From Rickettsiales bacterium (lineage in GTDB: Bacteria > Pseudomonadota > Alphaproteobacteria > Rs-D84 > CACZYB01): a stretch of DNA of 6,239 nucleotides. The translations under genes were made by a program, and so were the position numbers. Below are positions 1 through 5,746 of the stretch, piece after piece; position 1 is the stretch's first letter, and each line of letters opens with the position of its first letter. Under the pieces are notes generated by a model that was not told where the DNA came from, made no database searches, and worked only from the letters and a program-made list of their open reading frames with translations. Where the stretch lies: NCBI GenBank assembly GCA_031276335.1, contig JAISNH010000076.1, positions 1 through 6,239 of the forward strand. Reading direction: 5' to 3'.

Positions 1-399
1 GACGTTCCCGACGACGGGCAGAGATTCGCGGTCGTCGGCGTGCACCAGTGGAACGAGCTTCTGAACATGAAGGAGTTTTCGACCGCCGAATACGTCGGCG
101 ATTCCTACCCGCTCCTGAAGGGCACGGAATCCCGCCGCTGGCTGGGCATCAACTGGGTTATGCACAACGCGCTTCCGCTTGCCGAGGGCGCGGGCGGCGA
201 TCCGGATATAAGGACGTGCTTCGTCTACCACAGGAACGCGGTGGGGCACGCCTCCGGCCAGGATGTCAAGACCGACATCACCTGGAACGGCGAGCGCGCC
301 GCGCACTTCGTGTCCAACTCGATGAGCCAGGGCGCGAAGATAATAGACGCCTCCGGAATCGTGAAGATGCTTTGCAACGACGCCGCCGCGATAGCCTGA
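1..399 (+). CDS. Major capsid protein, C-terminal part (5' end outside window)
   Basis: Reading frame 1 is open from the first base to a TGA at 397-399, giving the last 132 residues of a protein whose start lies to the left. The visible part opens with VPDDGQRFAVVGVHQWNELL, continues with FSTAEYVGD, and ends with NGERAAHFVSNSMSQGAKII and a conserved-looking DASGIVKM tail. This pattern of a 'VP..GR..VV' strand, a short 'F...YVG' segment and a C-terminal 'AAHFV...MSQGA.LID..GI' block is what I associate with podovirus capsid proteins of the Phage_capsid_2 type, which form the icosahedral shell. Position supports this: the gene directly precedes the tail tubular genes, as gene 10 does in T7. Family assignment is from memory of motifs, not a search. 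Full length cannot be judged. Confidence 0.8.
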   Translation, partial: DVPDDGQRFAVVGVHQWNELLNMKEFSTAEYVGDSYPLLKGTESRRWLGINWVMHNALPLAEGAGGDPDIRTCFVYHRNAVGHASGQDVKTDITWNGERAAHFVSNSMSQGAKIIDASGIVKMLCNDAAAIA

Positions 400-416
400 C
401 TCGAACGATAGCTTTG

Positions 417-438
417 GGAAGCCCGGCGTCGGGCTTCC
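417..438 (+). terminator. Hairpin after the capsid gene, possible attenuating terminator
   Basis: A perfect nine-pair stem, GGAAGCCCG (417-425) with CGGGCTTCC (430-438), closes a four-base GCGT loop 18 bases past the capsid stop codon. It is followed only by TTGGGC, so the U tract is poor and termination may be partial. T7 has its late terminator T-phi at the same place, between gene 10 and gene 11, where leaky termination lets capsid protein be made in excess of tail proteins. A similar role here is inference. It could also be an RNA-stabilising 3' hairpin. Confidence 0.6.
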
Positions 439-511
439 TTGGGCGGAAATTCTGAATGGAAATGGATGCGGGCTTTGCGCGCGTCGTAGTTTTGATTTAC
501 CCGGAGGTATT

Positions 512-745
512 ATGGATTCAAAAAATTTATCGGTTCTCGCCTACTCGAACGGATTCACGCTTTGGCATTACAAGGCCGCCGCCGATGCCGATGCGGGGGC
601 ACAGGGCTATTTCGACAAGGTCGGCAACATATTCAATCCCGGGGACGTGATTTTCGTATCCGTATGCGGGCCCGCGTCCGCGACCTCTATATACACGGTC
701 GCCGCCGCTTCCCCTGGCAAGGCCTCGGTTGTCAAGATGATTTGA
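512..745 (+). CDS. Small conserved phage protein between capsid and tail genes
   Basis: This 77-residue protein begins at an ATG preceded by CCGGAGG with a four-base spacer, a strong ribosome binding site that fixes the start. It contains SNGFTLWHYK at residues 12-21, GYFD at 32-35 and PGDVIFV at 43-49, then a short alternating hydrophobic C-terminal half (SIYTVAAASPGKASVVKMI). The pattern recalls small hypothetical proteins often encoded just after the capsid gene in podoviruses and alphaproteobacterial prophages, and it suggests a compact beta-rich domain. No signal peptide or membrane segment is seen. Its place between capsid and connector genes makes a virion role such as head decoration possible, but no function can be read from the sequence. 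The next gene follows after nine bases. Confidence 0.75.
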   Translation: MDSKNLSVLAYSNGFTLWHYKAAADADAGAQGYFDKVGNIFNPGDVIFVSVCGPASATSIYTVAAASPGKASVVKMI

Positions 746-754
746 GGAGATGCG

Positions 755-1309
755 ATGGATTTTTCAACGATAGATTTGTGCTCGAAAGCCCTGCACAAGA
801 TAGGCGCCAGCGAGATAGTGTCGTTCGACGAGGCGACCCCGGAGGCGGAGATGGCCTCCGGCTTCTACCCTTCCCTGAAGGCCAGGCTTTTGGCCGCGTT
901 TCCGTGGAGCTTCGCGACCGTCGAGGCGCGGCTTTCCCGGCTGGCGGAGAAGGGGGGCTCCGGATATGCGTTCGCGTTCGCCCTTCCGAACGGATTTTTG
1001 CGCGCGGTGAGGATCGCGCCTTCCGTGCCGTACAAGATTATGGGGGGCAGGCTGCTGTCCAATGCGGGCGAGCTTGCGCTGCTGTATGTCGCGGACGTGC
1101 CGGAGGAGAATTTTTCGCCGGCTTTCGCATCTGCGCTCGTATATGCGCTTGCGGCCGAATTTTCGACCTCGCTGTTGAACGACGCGGCGAAGTTCAACCT
1201 TTTCTACAAGCTGCACATGATCGAGCTGAAGGAGGCGAAATTCCTGGACAGCGCGGGTGAAAGCCCGAAAGGGATTAAAAGTTTTCCGCTCATCGACGCA
1301 AGGAAATAA
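755..1309 (+). CDS. Tail tubular protein A (T7 gp11-like)
   Basis: A 184-residue protein, close to the length of T7 gp11 (about 196). Proteins of this family form the adaptor ring between the portal at the capsid vertex and the nozzle of the short tail. The N-terminus (residues 2-20) reads like the family's opening helix, 'LCSKALHKIGASEI' followed by an acidic turn with 'EATPEA'. ARLLAAFPWSFAT at 43-55 matches the characteristic 'LLRxxPWxFA' segment, and YAFAFALPNGFLRAV at 71-85 matches the 'Y.YxLPxDxLR' strand. The C-terminal half is helical (SALVYALAAEFSTSLL, then an FNLFYKLHMIELKEAKFLD helix), as expected. GAGGAG at 744-749 overlaps the upstream stop codon, five to six bases before the ATG, so translation is probably coupled. 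The nozzle gene follows directly. Confidence 0.85.
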   Translation: MDFSTIDLCSKALHKIGASEIVSFDEATPEAEMASGFYPSLKARLLAAFPWSFATVEARLSRLAEKGGSGYAFAFALPNGFLRAVRIAPSVPYKIMGGRLLSNAGELALLYVADVPEENFSPAFASALVYALAAEFSTSLLNDAAKFNLFYKLHMIELKEAKFLDSAGESPKGIKSFPLIDARK

Positions 1310-1318
1310 GGAGTTGGG

Positions 1319-3226
1319 ATGTATAAGCAGACGATTACGAACACGCATTTCGCATACGGCGAGATTTCGCCCGGCCTGTACGGGCGCGGCGACATCCCGG
1401 CATACAAGGGCGGCGCCATGATGATAAGGAACATGCGGGTCGTCCCGACGGGCGGCGTAATGCGCCGCGGCGGCCTGGAGTTCAAGGACATGCTGGACGG
1501 CGTAGGAAAGCTGGTAGTGTTCGAATACAGCGCACGCGATGTGTTCCTGCTGTTTTTCGGCGACGGCTATGTCAGGGTCTACGGCTGCGATGGCGGGCGG
1601 ATGTGCGAGTTCGCATCTCCGTATCCTTACGGCGCGCTGAAGAATATCCGCTGGTCGCAGAAGGGCAGCGAGCTTTTCATCGTCCACCCAGACATACATC
1701 CGAAAACGCTGCGCTATAATCCGAAGGACGGATCGTGGTCCGTTTCCAACTGGGTGTTCGGAAAAAGCGAGGAAACCGGAGTTTCATCCGAGCCTTTCAC
1801 GCGGTTTTTCGATACGGAAGGCGTCGTGCTGGCCCCGTCGGGCGTTGCGGACGAAATCGCGCTTGCATCCGACCGGCCGTTCTTCGACGGCCGCTATGTC
1901 GGCGTCGCGCTTGCCTTGAACGGCGGCAGCGTGGAAATCGTGGGCGTCGATTCGCCGGCCTCGGCGCGCGCGGTGGTAAGCGCGGAACTTTCCGGAACAG
2001 AGCCGGACAAGTATTGGATGGAGCAGGCCTTCTCGTCCCTTCGCGGCTATCCGTCCAGCATCGCGTTCCACCAGAACCGGCTGGTGCTCGGGGGCTCGCC
2101 GTCGCTTCCCAACCGGCTGTGGTTTTCGCATACCGGCGACTACATGAACTTCGATCTGGGCGACGGGCTGGACAGCGAGGGCATAGAATTCGACATGCTG
2201 TCCGACAAGATAAACGAGATTCTGTGCGTGTTTTCCGGCCGCCACCTGCAGGTATTCACCTCCGATTCGGAATGGATGGTTGCGGGCTCGCCCCTGACCC
2301 CCGCCTCCGTTTCGGTCAGGCAGCAGACCAAGATCGGCTCGGTTTCCGACCGCTTCATCAGTCCGAAGCTGGTCGAGGGCTCGACGATATTCGTCGCCCG
2401 CAACAACAGGGAAATACGCGAATTTTTCTATGGCGACATCGAGGACAGCTATCACAGCGAGGATTTGATTTCGTTTTCCTCCCATCTGCTGAATCATCCG
2501 GTGGAGCAGGATTACGACGTGAAGAACCGCATGCTTTACGTGGTGGAGGGTGATGGCACGCTGTCGGTGCTCCTTGTCAACAAGGCCCGCGAAATCAATT
2601 CGTGGTTCCGCTATGAAACGGAGGGCAAATTCGTTTCCCTGGCGGTGCTGGGCGACAGGGTTTATGCGGTCGTCGAACGCGGCGGGGCGTTTTTCCTAGA
2701 ATGCTTTTCGGACGACGTGTTCGCGGACTGCGCCAAGAAATTCGAATTCCCGGAGGCCTCCGCCCGGCTGGGCGGGCTAGGGCATCTGGAGGGGCGCACG
2801 GTCGCCGTCAATGCGGACGGCCACGTGTCGGAGGCCAAGGTCGAAAACGGCGAGGTCGTTCTTCCCGAACCGGCAAAAAGTGCGTTCGTCGGTATCCCGT
2901 ATTCGCATCTTTTGTGCCCGCTGCCGGTCCTGATAGGCGGCTATGTCCCGCCGAAGGCGGTAAGGCTTGTCGAGGTTGCGTTCCGGATAATGGACACGCC
3001 GCTGATACAGGTCGACACCGGAGGAGGGCTGAGGAGCTTTACCTCCGTGAAGCTGGACGGCGGGGCCGTGTTCGGCCGCGCGCTGCCGGAGGCGTGCCGC
3101 GACGTGCGCGTGAAGTCGCGGGGCTTCCTCCGCAACTTCGACATGCCGCTATGGAAGCTGTCGGGCGCAAAGCCGCTGGGCGTGAGGATTTTGAACATTT
3201 CGGCTTCGGTCGAATGCGTTAGGTAA
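1319..3226 (+). CDS. Tail tubular protein B / tail nozzle (T7 gp12-like)
   Basis: A 635-residue protein starting at an ATG behind AAGGAG (1308-1313). Proteins of this type form the hexameric nozzle at the tip of the short tail through which DNA leaves. The N-terminus carries the family hallmark NMRVVPTGGVMRRGG at residues 38-52, usually seen as 'N..v.p.Gg..rRpG', where the subunit packs on the adaptor. FHQNRLVLGG (250-259) and LPNRLWFSHTGDYMNF (about 264-279) are typical of the group, followed by 'VFTSDSEWMVAG' and 'FVARNNREIREFFY' repeats of a propeller-like fold. Repeated short beta motifs such as GDGYVRVYG and GDGTLSVLLVN suggest blades. No frameshift or internal stop is present. T7 gp12 is longer (about 794), so this is a shorter relative. 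It lies nine bases after the adaptor gene, in T7 order. Confidence 0.85.
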   Translation: MYKQTITNTHFAYGEISPGLYGRGDIPAYKGGAMMIRNMRVVPTGGVMRRGGLEFKDMLDGVGKLVVFEYSARDVFLLFFGDGYVRVYGCDGGRMCEFASPYPYGALKNIRWSQKGSELFIVHPDIHPKTLRYNPKDGSWSVSNWVFGKSEETGVSSEPFTRFFDTEGVVLAPSGVADEIALASDRPFFDGRYVGVALALNGGSVEIVGVDSPASARAVVSAELSGTEPDKYWMEQAFSSLRGYPSSIAFHQNRLVLGGSPSLPNRLWFSHTGDYMNFDLGDGLDSEGIEFDMLSDKINEILCVFSGRHLQVFTSDSEWMVAGSPLTPASVSVRQQTKIGSVSDRFISPKLVEGSTIFVARNNREIREFFYGDIEDSYHSEDLISFSSHLLNHPVEQDYDVKNRMLYVVEGDGTLSVLLVNKAREINSWFRYETEGKFVSLAVLGDRVYAVVERGGAFFLECFSDDVFADCAKKFEFPEASARLGGLGHLEGRTVAVNADGHVSEAKVENGEVVLPEPAKSAFVGIPYSHLLCPLPVLIGGYVPPKAVRLVEVAFRIMDTPLIQVDTGGGLRSFTSVKLDGGAVFGRALPEACRDVRVKSRGFLRNFDMPLWKLSGAKPLGVRILNISASVECVR

Positions 3227-3246
3227 TTGTAATTCAAGGAGATGCT

Positions 3247-3711
3247 ATGTCAGGACAGACTATGGAATCCGCGCTGCTGGATTCGTTGAACGATATGCGC
3301 GGCCGGTTTGCGGACGATGAAACGGTGAAAAAGGCCTTTGCCCCGGAGCTCTACAGGCTGGAACAGGAAAGCAAGGTGAAGGCCGCCGAGCTGAACAAGA
3401 AGAAGGAGGTCTTCGAAAGCGGGAAAAGGAACCTCCTGAAGGCGAAGCTTTCCTCGTACAAGGCCCTGATGGGCGCGAACGGCCAGAATTCCACTTCGGC
3501 ATCGGCGGGCGCCGTGTTCCGGCGGCTGGCCTCGGAAACCGACGAGGATATCGCGAACAACGACTTCTTCCTCGACCTCGACCTGCTGCTGAGCCGGATA
3601 AATTTCGACGATAGGAAAAGGAAGAGCCTGCTGGATGTCGGCGAAAACGACCAGTATATCAGTTTCATGAAGAAAAGTTTCAGCCTGGCCGGCCTTCCGT
3701 CGATTTTTTAA
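3247..3711 (+). CDS. Possible internal virion (ejection) protein, gp14-like
   Basis: This 154-residue protein starts at an ATG behind AAGGAGA (3236-3242), 20 bases after the nozzle gene. Residues 34-72 are strongly charged and helical (ELYRLEQESKVKAAELNKKK and on), likely a coiled coil. They are followed by KALMGANGQNSTSASAGAV (72-90) and RRLASETDEDIANND (92-106). A helix, then a Gly/Ser/Ala-rich 'GANG...SASA' linker, then 'DIxNN' recalls the 'GxxVxSGSA...D...I..N' core of gp14-like internal virion proteins that form the ejection channel in podoviruses. The family match is weak and from memory. In T7 the slot after gp12 is held by gp13-gp16, so position agrees. No signal peptide or membrane helix is obvious. 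It could also be a small scaffold or an unrelated virion protein. Confidence 0.55.
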   Translation: MSGQTMESALLDSLNDMRGRFADDETVKKAFAPELYRLEQESKVKAAELNKKKEVFESGKRNLLKAKLSSYKALMGANGQNSTSASAGAVFRRLASETDEDIANNDFFLDLDLLLSRINFDDRKRKSLLDVGENDQYISFMKKSFSLAGLPSIF

Positions 3712-3724
3712 TTAGGAGATTCAT

Positions 3725-4435
3725 ATGGATTTTGTTGAGGACGATGTGAGGATACAATATGCCGCGGACGGCGCCACGCTCGGATTCGAATACGGATTCA
3801 AGACGTTTTCGCCAGCCGACGTGGCGGTGTATGTCGACAACGAGCGGCAGGAGGGTAATTTCGCGGTCGAGCCGGCCGAAGGATCGAACGGCGGCACGGT
3901 AAGGTTTTTCGCTGCGCCCCTGTCCGGGAAAACCGTCACGATATTGCGCCGGCTGGATTTCAAAAGGCATGCCCGTTTCCAAACCGGCGGCGTGTTCAGG
4001 GCCGAGGATTTGAACTTCGAGCTCGATTACCAGCGCGCCTGCCTTGCGGAGGTTGCCGATGCAGCCGCTTCCGCGCTGAAATTGTACGGGGACGATCCGT
4101 CCATGAACGCGGTCTTGCCGCCGGCCGCGCCCGGACATGCCCTTGTCTGGAGCGCCGACGGCAGGGGATTCGCGAACCAGGATGTCGATATTTCCGAGAA
4201 GGTGGATTTCGTGGAGGACTGCGCGAACACGGTCGAAGCCGTGTACGGCGAGCTGTCCGACCTTCTGGGTTCGAACCCGAACGCCTCGCTGGTCGGGTTG
4301 GTGAACAACATAGTCGGCGTGCTGAAGGAAAAATATCCGGACCTCTGCCTGGACTATATGTCGGTTGATTCCGAAGCCGGGTCGGGGGAGGATTATGAAA
4401 CTGGCGATGGCGCGGAAAACTACGGCGGAACCTAG
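3725..4435 (+). CDS. Tail fibre N-terminal (T7 gp17-like) protein, short form
   Basis: A 236-residue protein behind AGGAGA (3714-3719). Residues 1-105 resemble the virion-attachment domain of T7 gp17 (Phage_T7_tail): DVAVYVDNERQEGNFAVEP (32-50), TVRFFAAPLSGKTVTILRR (58-76), then FQTGGVFRAEDLNFELDYQR (85-104), the usual 'G.f.a.dLn..lDy' signature. A middle segment LPPAAPGHALVWSADGRGFA (131-150) is the short 'L...a.G.ALvWd..G...' linker often found in phage fibres and collar proteins. The rest (151-215) looks helical or coiled, and the tail (216-236) is acidic and Gly-rich. There is no C-terminal receptor-binding or chaperone domain, so it is less than half the length of T7 gp17 (553 residues). 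It could be a fibre adaptor or a truncated fibre. Its 3' end overlaps the terminase gene by 41 bases. Confidence 0.8.
   Translation: MDFVEDDVRIQYAADGATLGFEYGFKTFSPADVAVYVDNERQEGNFAVEPAEGSNGGTVRFFAAPLSGKTVTILRRLDFKRHARFQTGGVFRAEDLNFELDYQRACLAEVADAAASALKLYGDDPSMNAVLPPAAPGHALVWSADGRGFANQDVDISEKVDFVEDCANTVEAVYGELSDLLGSNPNASLVGLVNNIVGVLKEKYPDLCLDYMSVDSEAGSGEDYETGDGAENYGGT
4384..4391 (+). promoter_or_regulatory. Ribosome binding site for the terminase start
   Basis: GGGGGAGG at 4384-4391 lies inside the tail-fibre gene, three bases before the ATG at 4395. It decides that start over the in-frame TTG at 4365 and the later ATG at 4407. The spacing is short compared with the four to six bases before the other genes, so initiation at 4407 remains possible. 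Confidence 0.55.
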
Positions 4436-5060
4436 GCGCAGGCTCCTCGAAAGGTACGTCTATAAAAGGCGCATGCGCTTTCCGGAATTCATGTCGGAAT
4501 GGCTGCGGATGCAGGAGCTGGAGATTCCCGCGCACCATATCCGCATGGCCGAATGGCTGGAGGAAGTCTGGCGCTCCGAGGACAGGCGCGGGCTGCTGCT
4601 CGCCTTCCGGGGCAGCGGCAAGTCGACGGTGGCCGGCCTGTTCCTCGCCTGGCTGCTGTATGTCGATCCGAACCTGAGGATATTGGTGGTGGCGGCCGAT
4701 ACCGCGCTTGCCAAAAAGATGGTCAGGAGCGTGAAGCGGATTATCGAAACCCATCCTGATCTGGAGTGCATACGCCCCCTGAGGAAAGAGGAATGGAGGA
4801 GCGGAAGCTTCATCGTGGAGCGCAGCGCCGCCCTGCGCGATCCGTCCGTGATGGCGGTCGGGCTGGACTGCAACGTCACCGGCTCGCGCGCCGACGTCAT
4901 AGTCTGCGACGATGTCGAGGTGCCGAAAAATTCGGACAGCCGCCAGAAACGGCTGGAGCTCCGCGAAAAGCTGCTGGAGCTCTCCTTCGTGCTAGTCCCG
5001 GACGGGATGCAGGTCTATATCGGCACCCCGCACACCTGGGACACGATTTATAAGACATGA
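4395..5060 (+). CDS. Terminase large subunit, ATPase domain only (truncated)
   Basis: This reading frame gives 221 residues of a T7 gp19-type packaging ATPase, the motor that drives DNA into the procapsid and cuts it. Residues 45-65 precede the P-loop as in TerL proteins, with AHHIRMAEWLEE as the adenine-proximal helix. Walker A is FRGSGKST at 71-78 with Lys76 and Thr78. GSRADVIVCDDVEVPKNS at 163-180 is the T7-like Walker B region, with Asp172-Asp173 where others have Asp-Glu. VYIGTPHT at 207-214 is the coupling motif. The frame then stops at TGA 5058-5060, only seven residues later. T7 gp19 has 586 residues, so the linker and RNase H-like nuclease domain are missing. No continuation is found in the other two forward frames immediately downstream, so a deletion rather than a simple frameshift is likely. 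The protein should be unable to cut DNA. Confidence 0.85.
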   Translation: MKLAMARKTTAEPRRRLLERYVYKRRMRFPEFMSEWLRMQELEIPAHHIRMAEWLEEVWRSEDRRGLLLAFRGSGKSTVAGLFLAWLLYVDPNLRILVVAADTALAKKMVRSVKRIIETHPDLECIRPLRKEEWRSGSFIVERSAALRDPSVMAVGLDCNVTGSRADVIVCDDVEVPKNSDSRQKRLELREKLLELSFVLVPDGMQVYIGTPHTWDTIYKT

Positions 5061-5137
5061 AAGGATTTAAGATGGTTCTGAAATACGATGCGTCCGGAAG
5101 GATGATAAGCCCTCTTGAGGAAGCTGTTGGCGGCTAA
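5057..5137 (+). CDS. 26-codon open frame after the terminase, possible gene scrap
   Basis: An ATG at 5057 overlaps the terminase stop as ATGA and opens a 26-residue frame ending at TAA 5135-5137. A second in-frame ATG at 5072 has AAGGA seven bases upstream and would give a 21-residue peptide beginning MVLKYDASGRM. The arrangement looks like the start of a real gene, with a Shine-Dalgarno and coding-like composition, that has lost nearly everything after its first codons. It could also be chance. No function can be proposed. Its stop overlaps the stop of the minus-strand lipoprotein gene. Confidence 0.25.
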   Translation: MKGFKMVLKYDASGRMISPLEEAVGG

Positions 5138-5583
5138 AGATGCGATGCCGTGAATCCGGCGTTGGCGCGTATTATTTCTACGACCGCTTCTTTTATCAGG
5201 TGCGCGGCATCGGTTGTATAAAAGGAATATACTTGGGTTCCGCAGTCGCCGGGGCAGTAGTCGTGCGACATATGCGCGTCTTGCGATATTTTATACGAGG
5301 CCTTCATGTAGCTTGATAGGTTTTCTTTCATTTCCTGCGCATGCTTGGAATAGTGCCTGTCGATTACCTTGTGGGCTACGGTTTCGTAGCATTCGGCGAG
5401 CCTGTATGCGGCGTTTCGCATGTCGGCGTTCGTAAAATGCGTTTCCATATAGTCGCCGTATGTTTTCTCGCACGTTTCGATTTCTTCCAGATGCTCTTTT
5501 GCCGCCGGAGGTTGAGGCGCATATTCTATGGCGGCGCACGCCGCCAAGGCGGGCAGGGAAAGCGCGATTATAAATTTTTTCAT
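5134..5583 (-). CDS. Small four-cysteine lipoprotein, unknown function
   Basis: A 149-residue protein read on the minus strand. The ATG at 5583 is preferred because AAGGGA (5590-5595) lies six bases upstream; an in-frame TTG at 5607 has no such site. The N-terminus is a lipoprotein signal: MKK, a hydrophobic run, then the lipobox L13-A14-A15-C16, so Cys16 should be lipidated and the protein held in the cell envelope. A Pro-rich spacer (23-28) leads to a mostly helical domain with Cys38, Cys65, Cys110 and Cys114, enough for two disulfides. The layout resembles LprI/DUF1311-type lysozyme-inhibitor domains only loosely, and I would not name it on that basis. It is convergent with the phage genes and less GC-rich than they are, so it may be a host gene or a prophage cargo gene. 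Confidence 0.75.
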   Translation of the reverse strand: MKKFIIALSLPALAACAAIEYAPQPPAAKEHLEEIETCEKTYGDYMETHFTNADMRNAAYRLAECYETVAHKVIDRHYSKHAQEMKENLSSYMKASYKISQDAHMSHDYCPGDCGTQVYSFYTTDAAHLIKEAVVEIIRANAGFTASHL

Positions 5584-5589
5584 GGCAAA

Positions 5590-5595
5590 TCCCTT
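5590..5595 (-). promoter_or_regulatory. Ribosome binding site of the lipoprotein gene
   Basis: AAGGGA on the minus strand, six bases before the ATG at 5583-5581. It fixes the start at the MKK signal peptide rather than the upstream TTG. Confidence 0.6.
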
Positions 5596-5616
5596 AAGAA
5601 ATATCAAGCTCTCCCG

Positions 5617-5645
5617 ACTTTATTCGGTTTTTAACGCGAAGGCAA
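5617..5645 (-). promoter_or_regulatory. Weak sigma-70-like promoter for the lipoprotein gene
   Basis: On the minus strand TTGCCT (5645-5640) and TAAAGT (5622-5617) are separated by 17 bases, each matching four of six consensus bases. The predicted start lies about 25-30 bases before the lipoprotein ATG, giving a short leader. This is only a weak match in AT-rich DNA. Confidence 0.35.
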
Positions 5646-5688
5646 GCGCCGATGCAGAAAATAGAGGAAGAACCCCAACATTTTCCCC

Positions 5689-5740
5689 AAAAAATATTTT
5701 TTCATTATTTTATTGACAAAGTAAATTTGATTTGTATAAT
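5689..5740 (+). promoter_or_regulatory. Consensus sigma-70 promoter with UP-like A/T tract
   Basis: TTGACA at 5713-5718 and TATAAT at 5735-5740 are both perfect matches to consensus, 16 bases apart. A 14-base run AAAAAATATTTTTT at 5689-5702 lies at about -58 to -45 from the predicted start near 5747, where UP elements bind the RNA polymerase alpha subunit. Together these suggest a strong constitutive promoter, as used for stable RNAs. No protein gene follows on this strand; the hairpin cluster begins within a few bases of the predicted start. Confidence 0.75.
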
Positions 5741-5746
5741 AAAGCT

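Noticed and set aside
400..511. Phage RNA polymerase promoter in the gap after the capsid gene
   Set aside because: No T7-like 23-base promoter or repeat of a candidate motif elsewhere in the window could be seen.
562..1260. Forward 232-codon frame overlapping the small phage protein and adaptor gene
   Set aside because: Its composition is dominated by Arg and Gly, there is no Shine-Dalgarno, and it conflicts with two genes that have family motifs.
764..1699. Long minus-strand open frame (311 codons) opposite the tail adaptor and nozzle genes
   Set aside because: It is opposite two well supported genes, is rich in Arg, His and Ala as GC-rich antisense frames are, and has no ribosome binding site or recognisable motif.
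3996..4754. Minus-strand open frame of 252 codons
   Set aside because: It is antisense to the fibre and terminase genes and its translation is Pro/Arg-rich low-complexity typical of a shadow frame.
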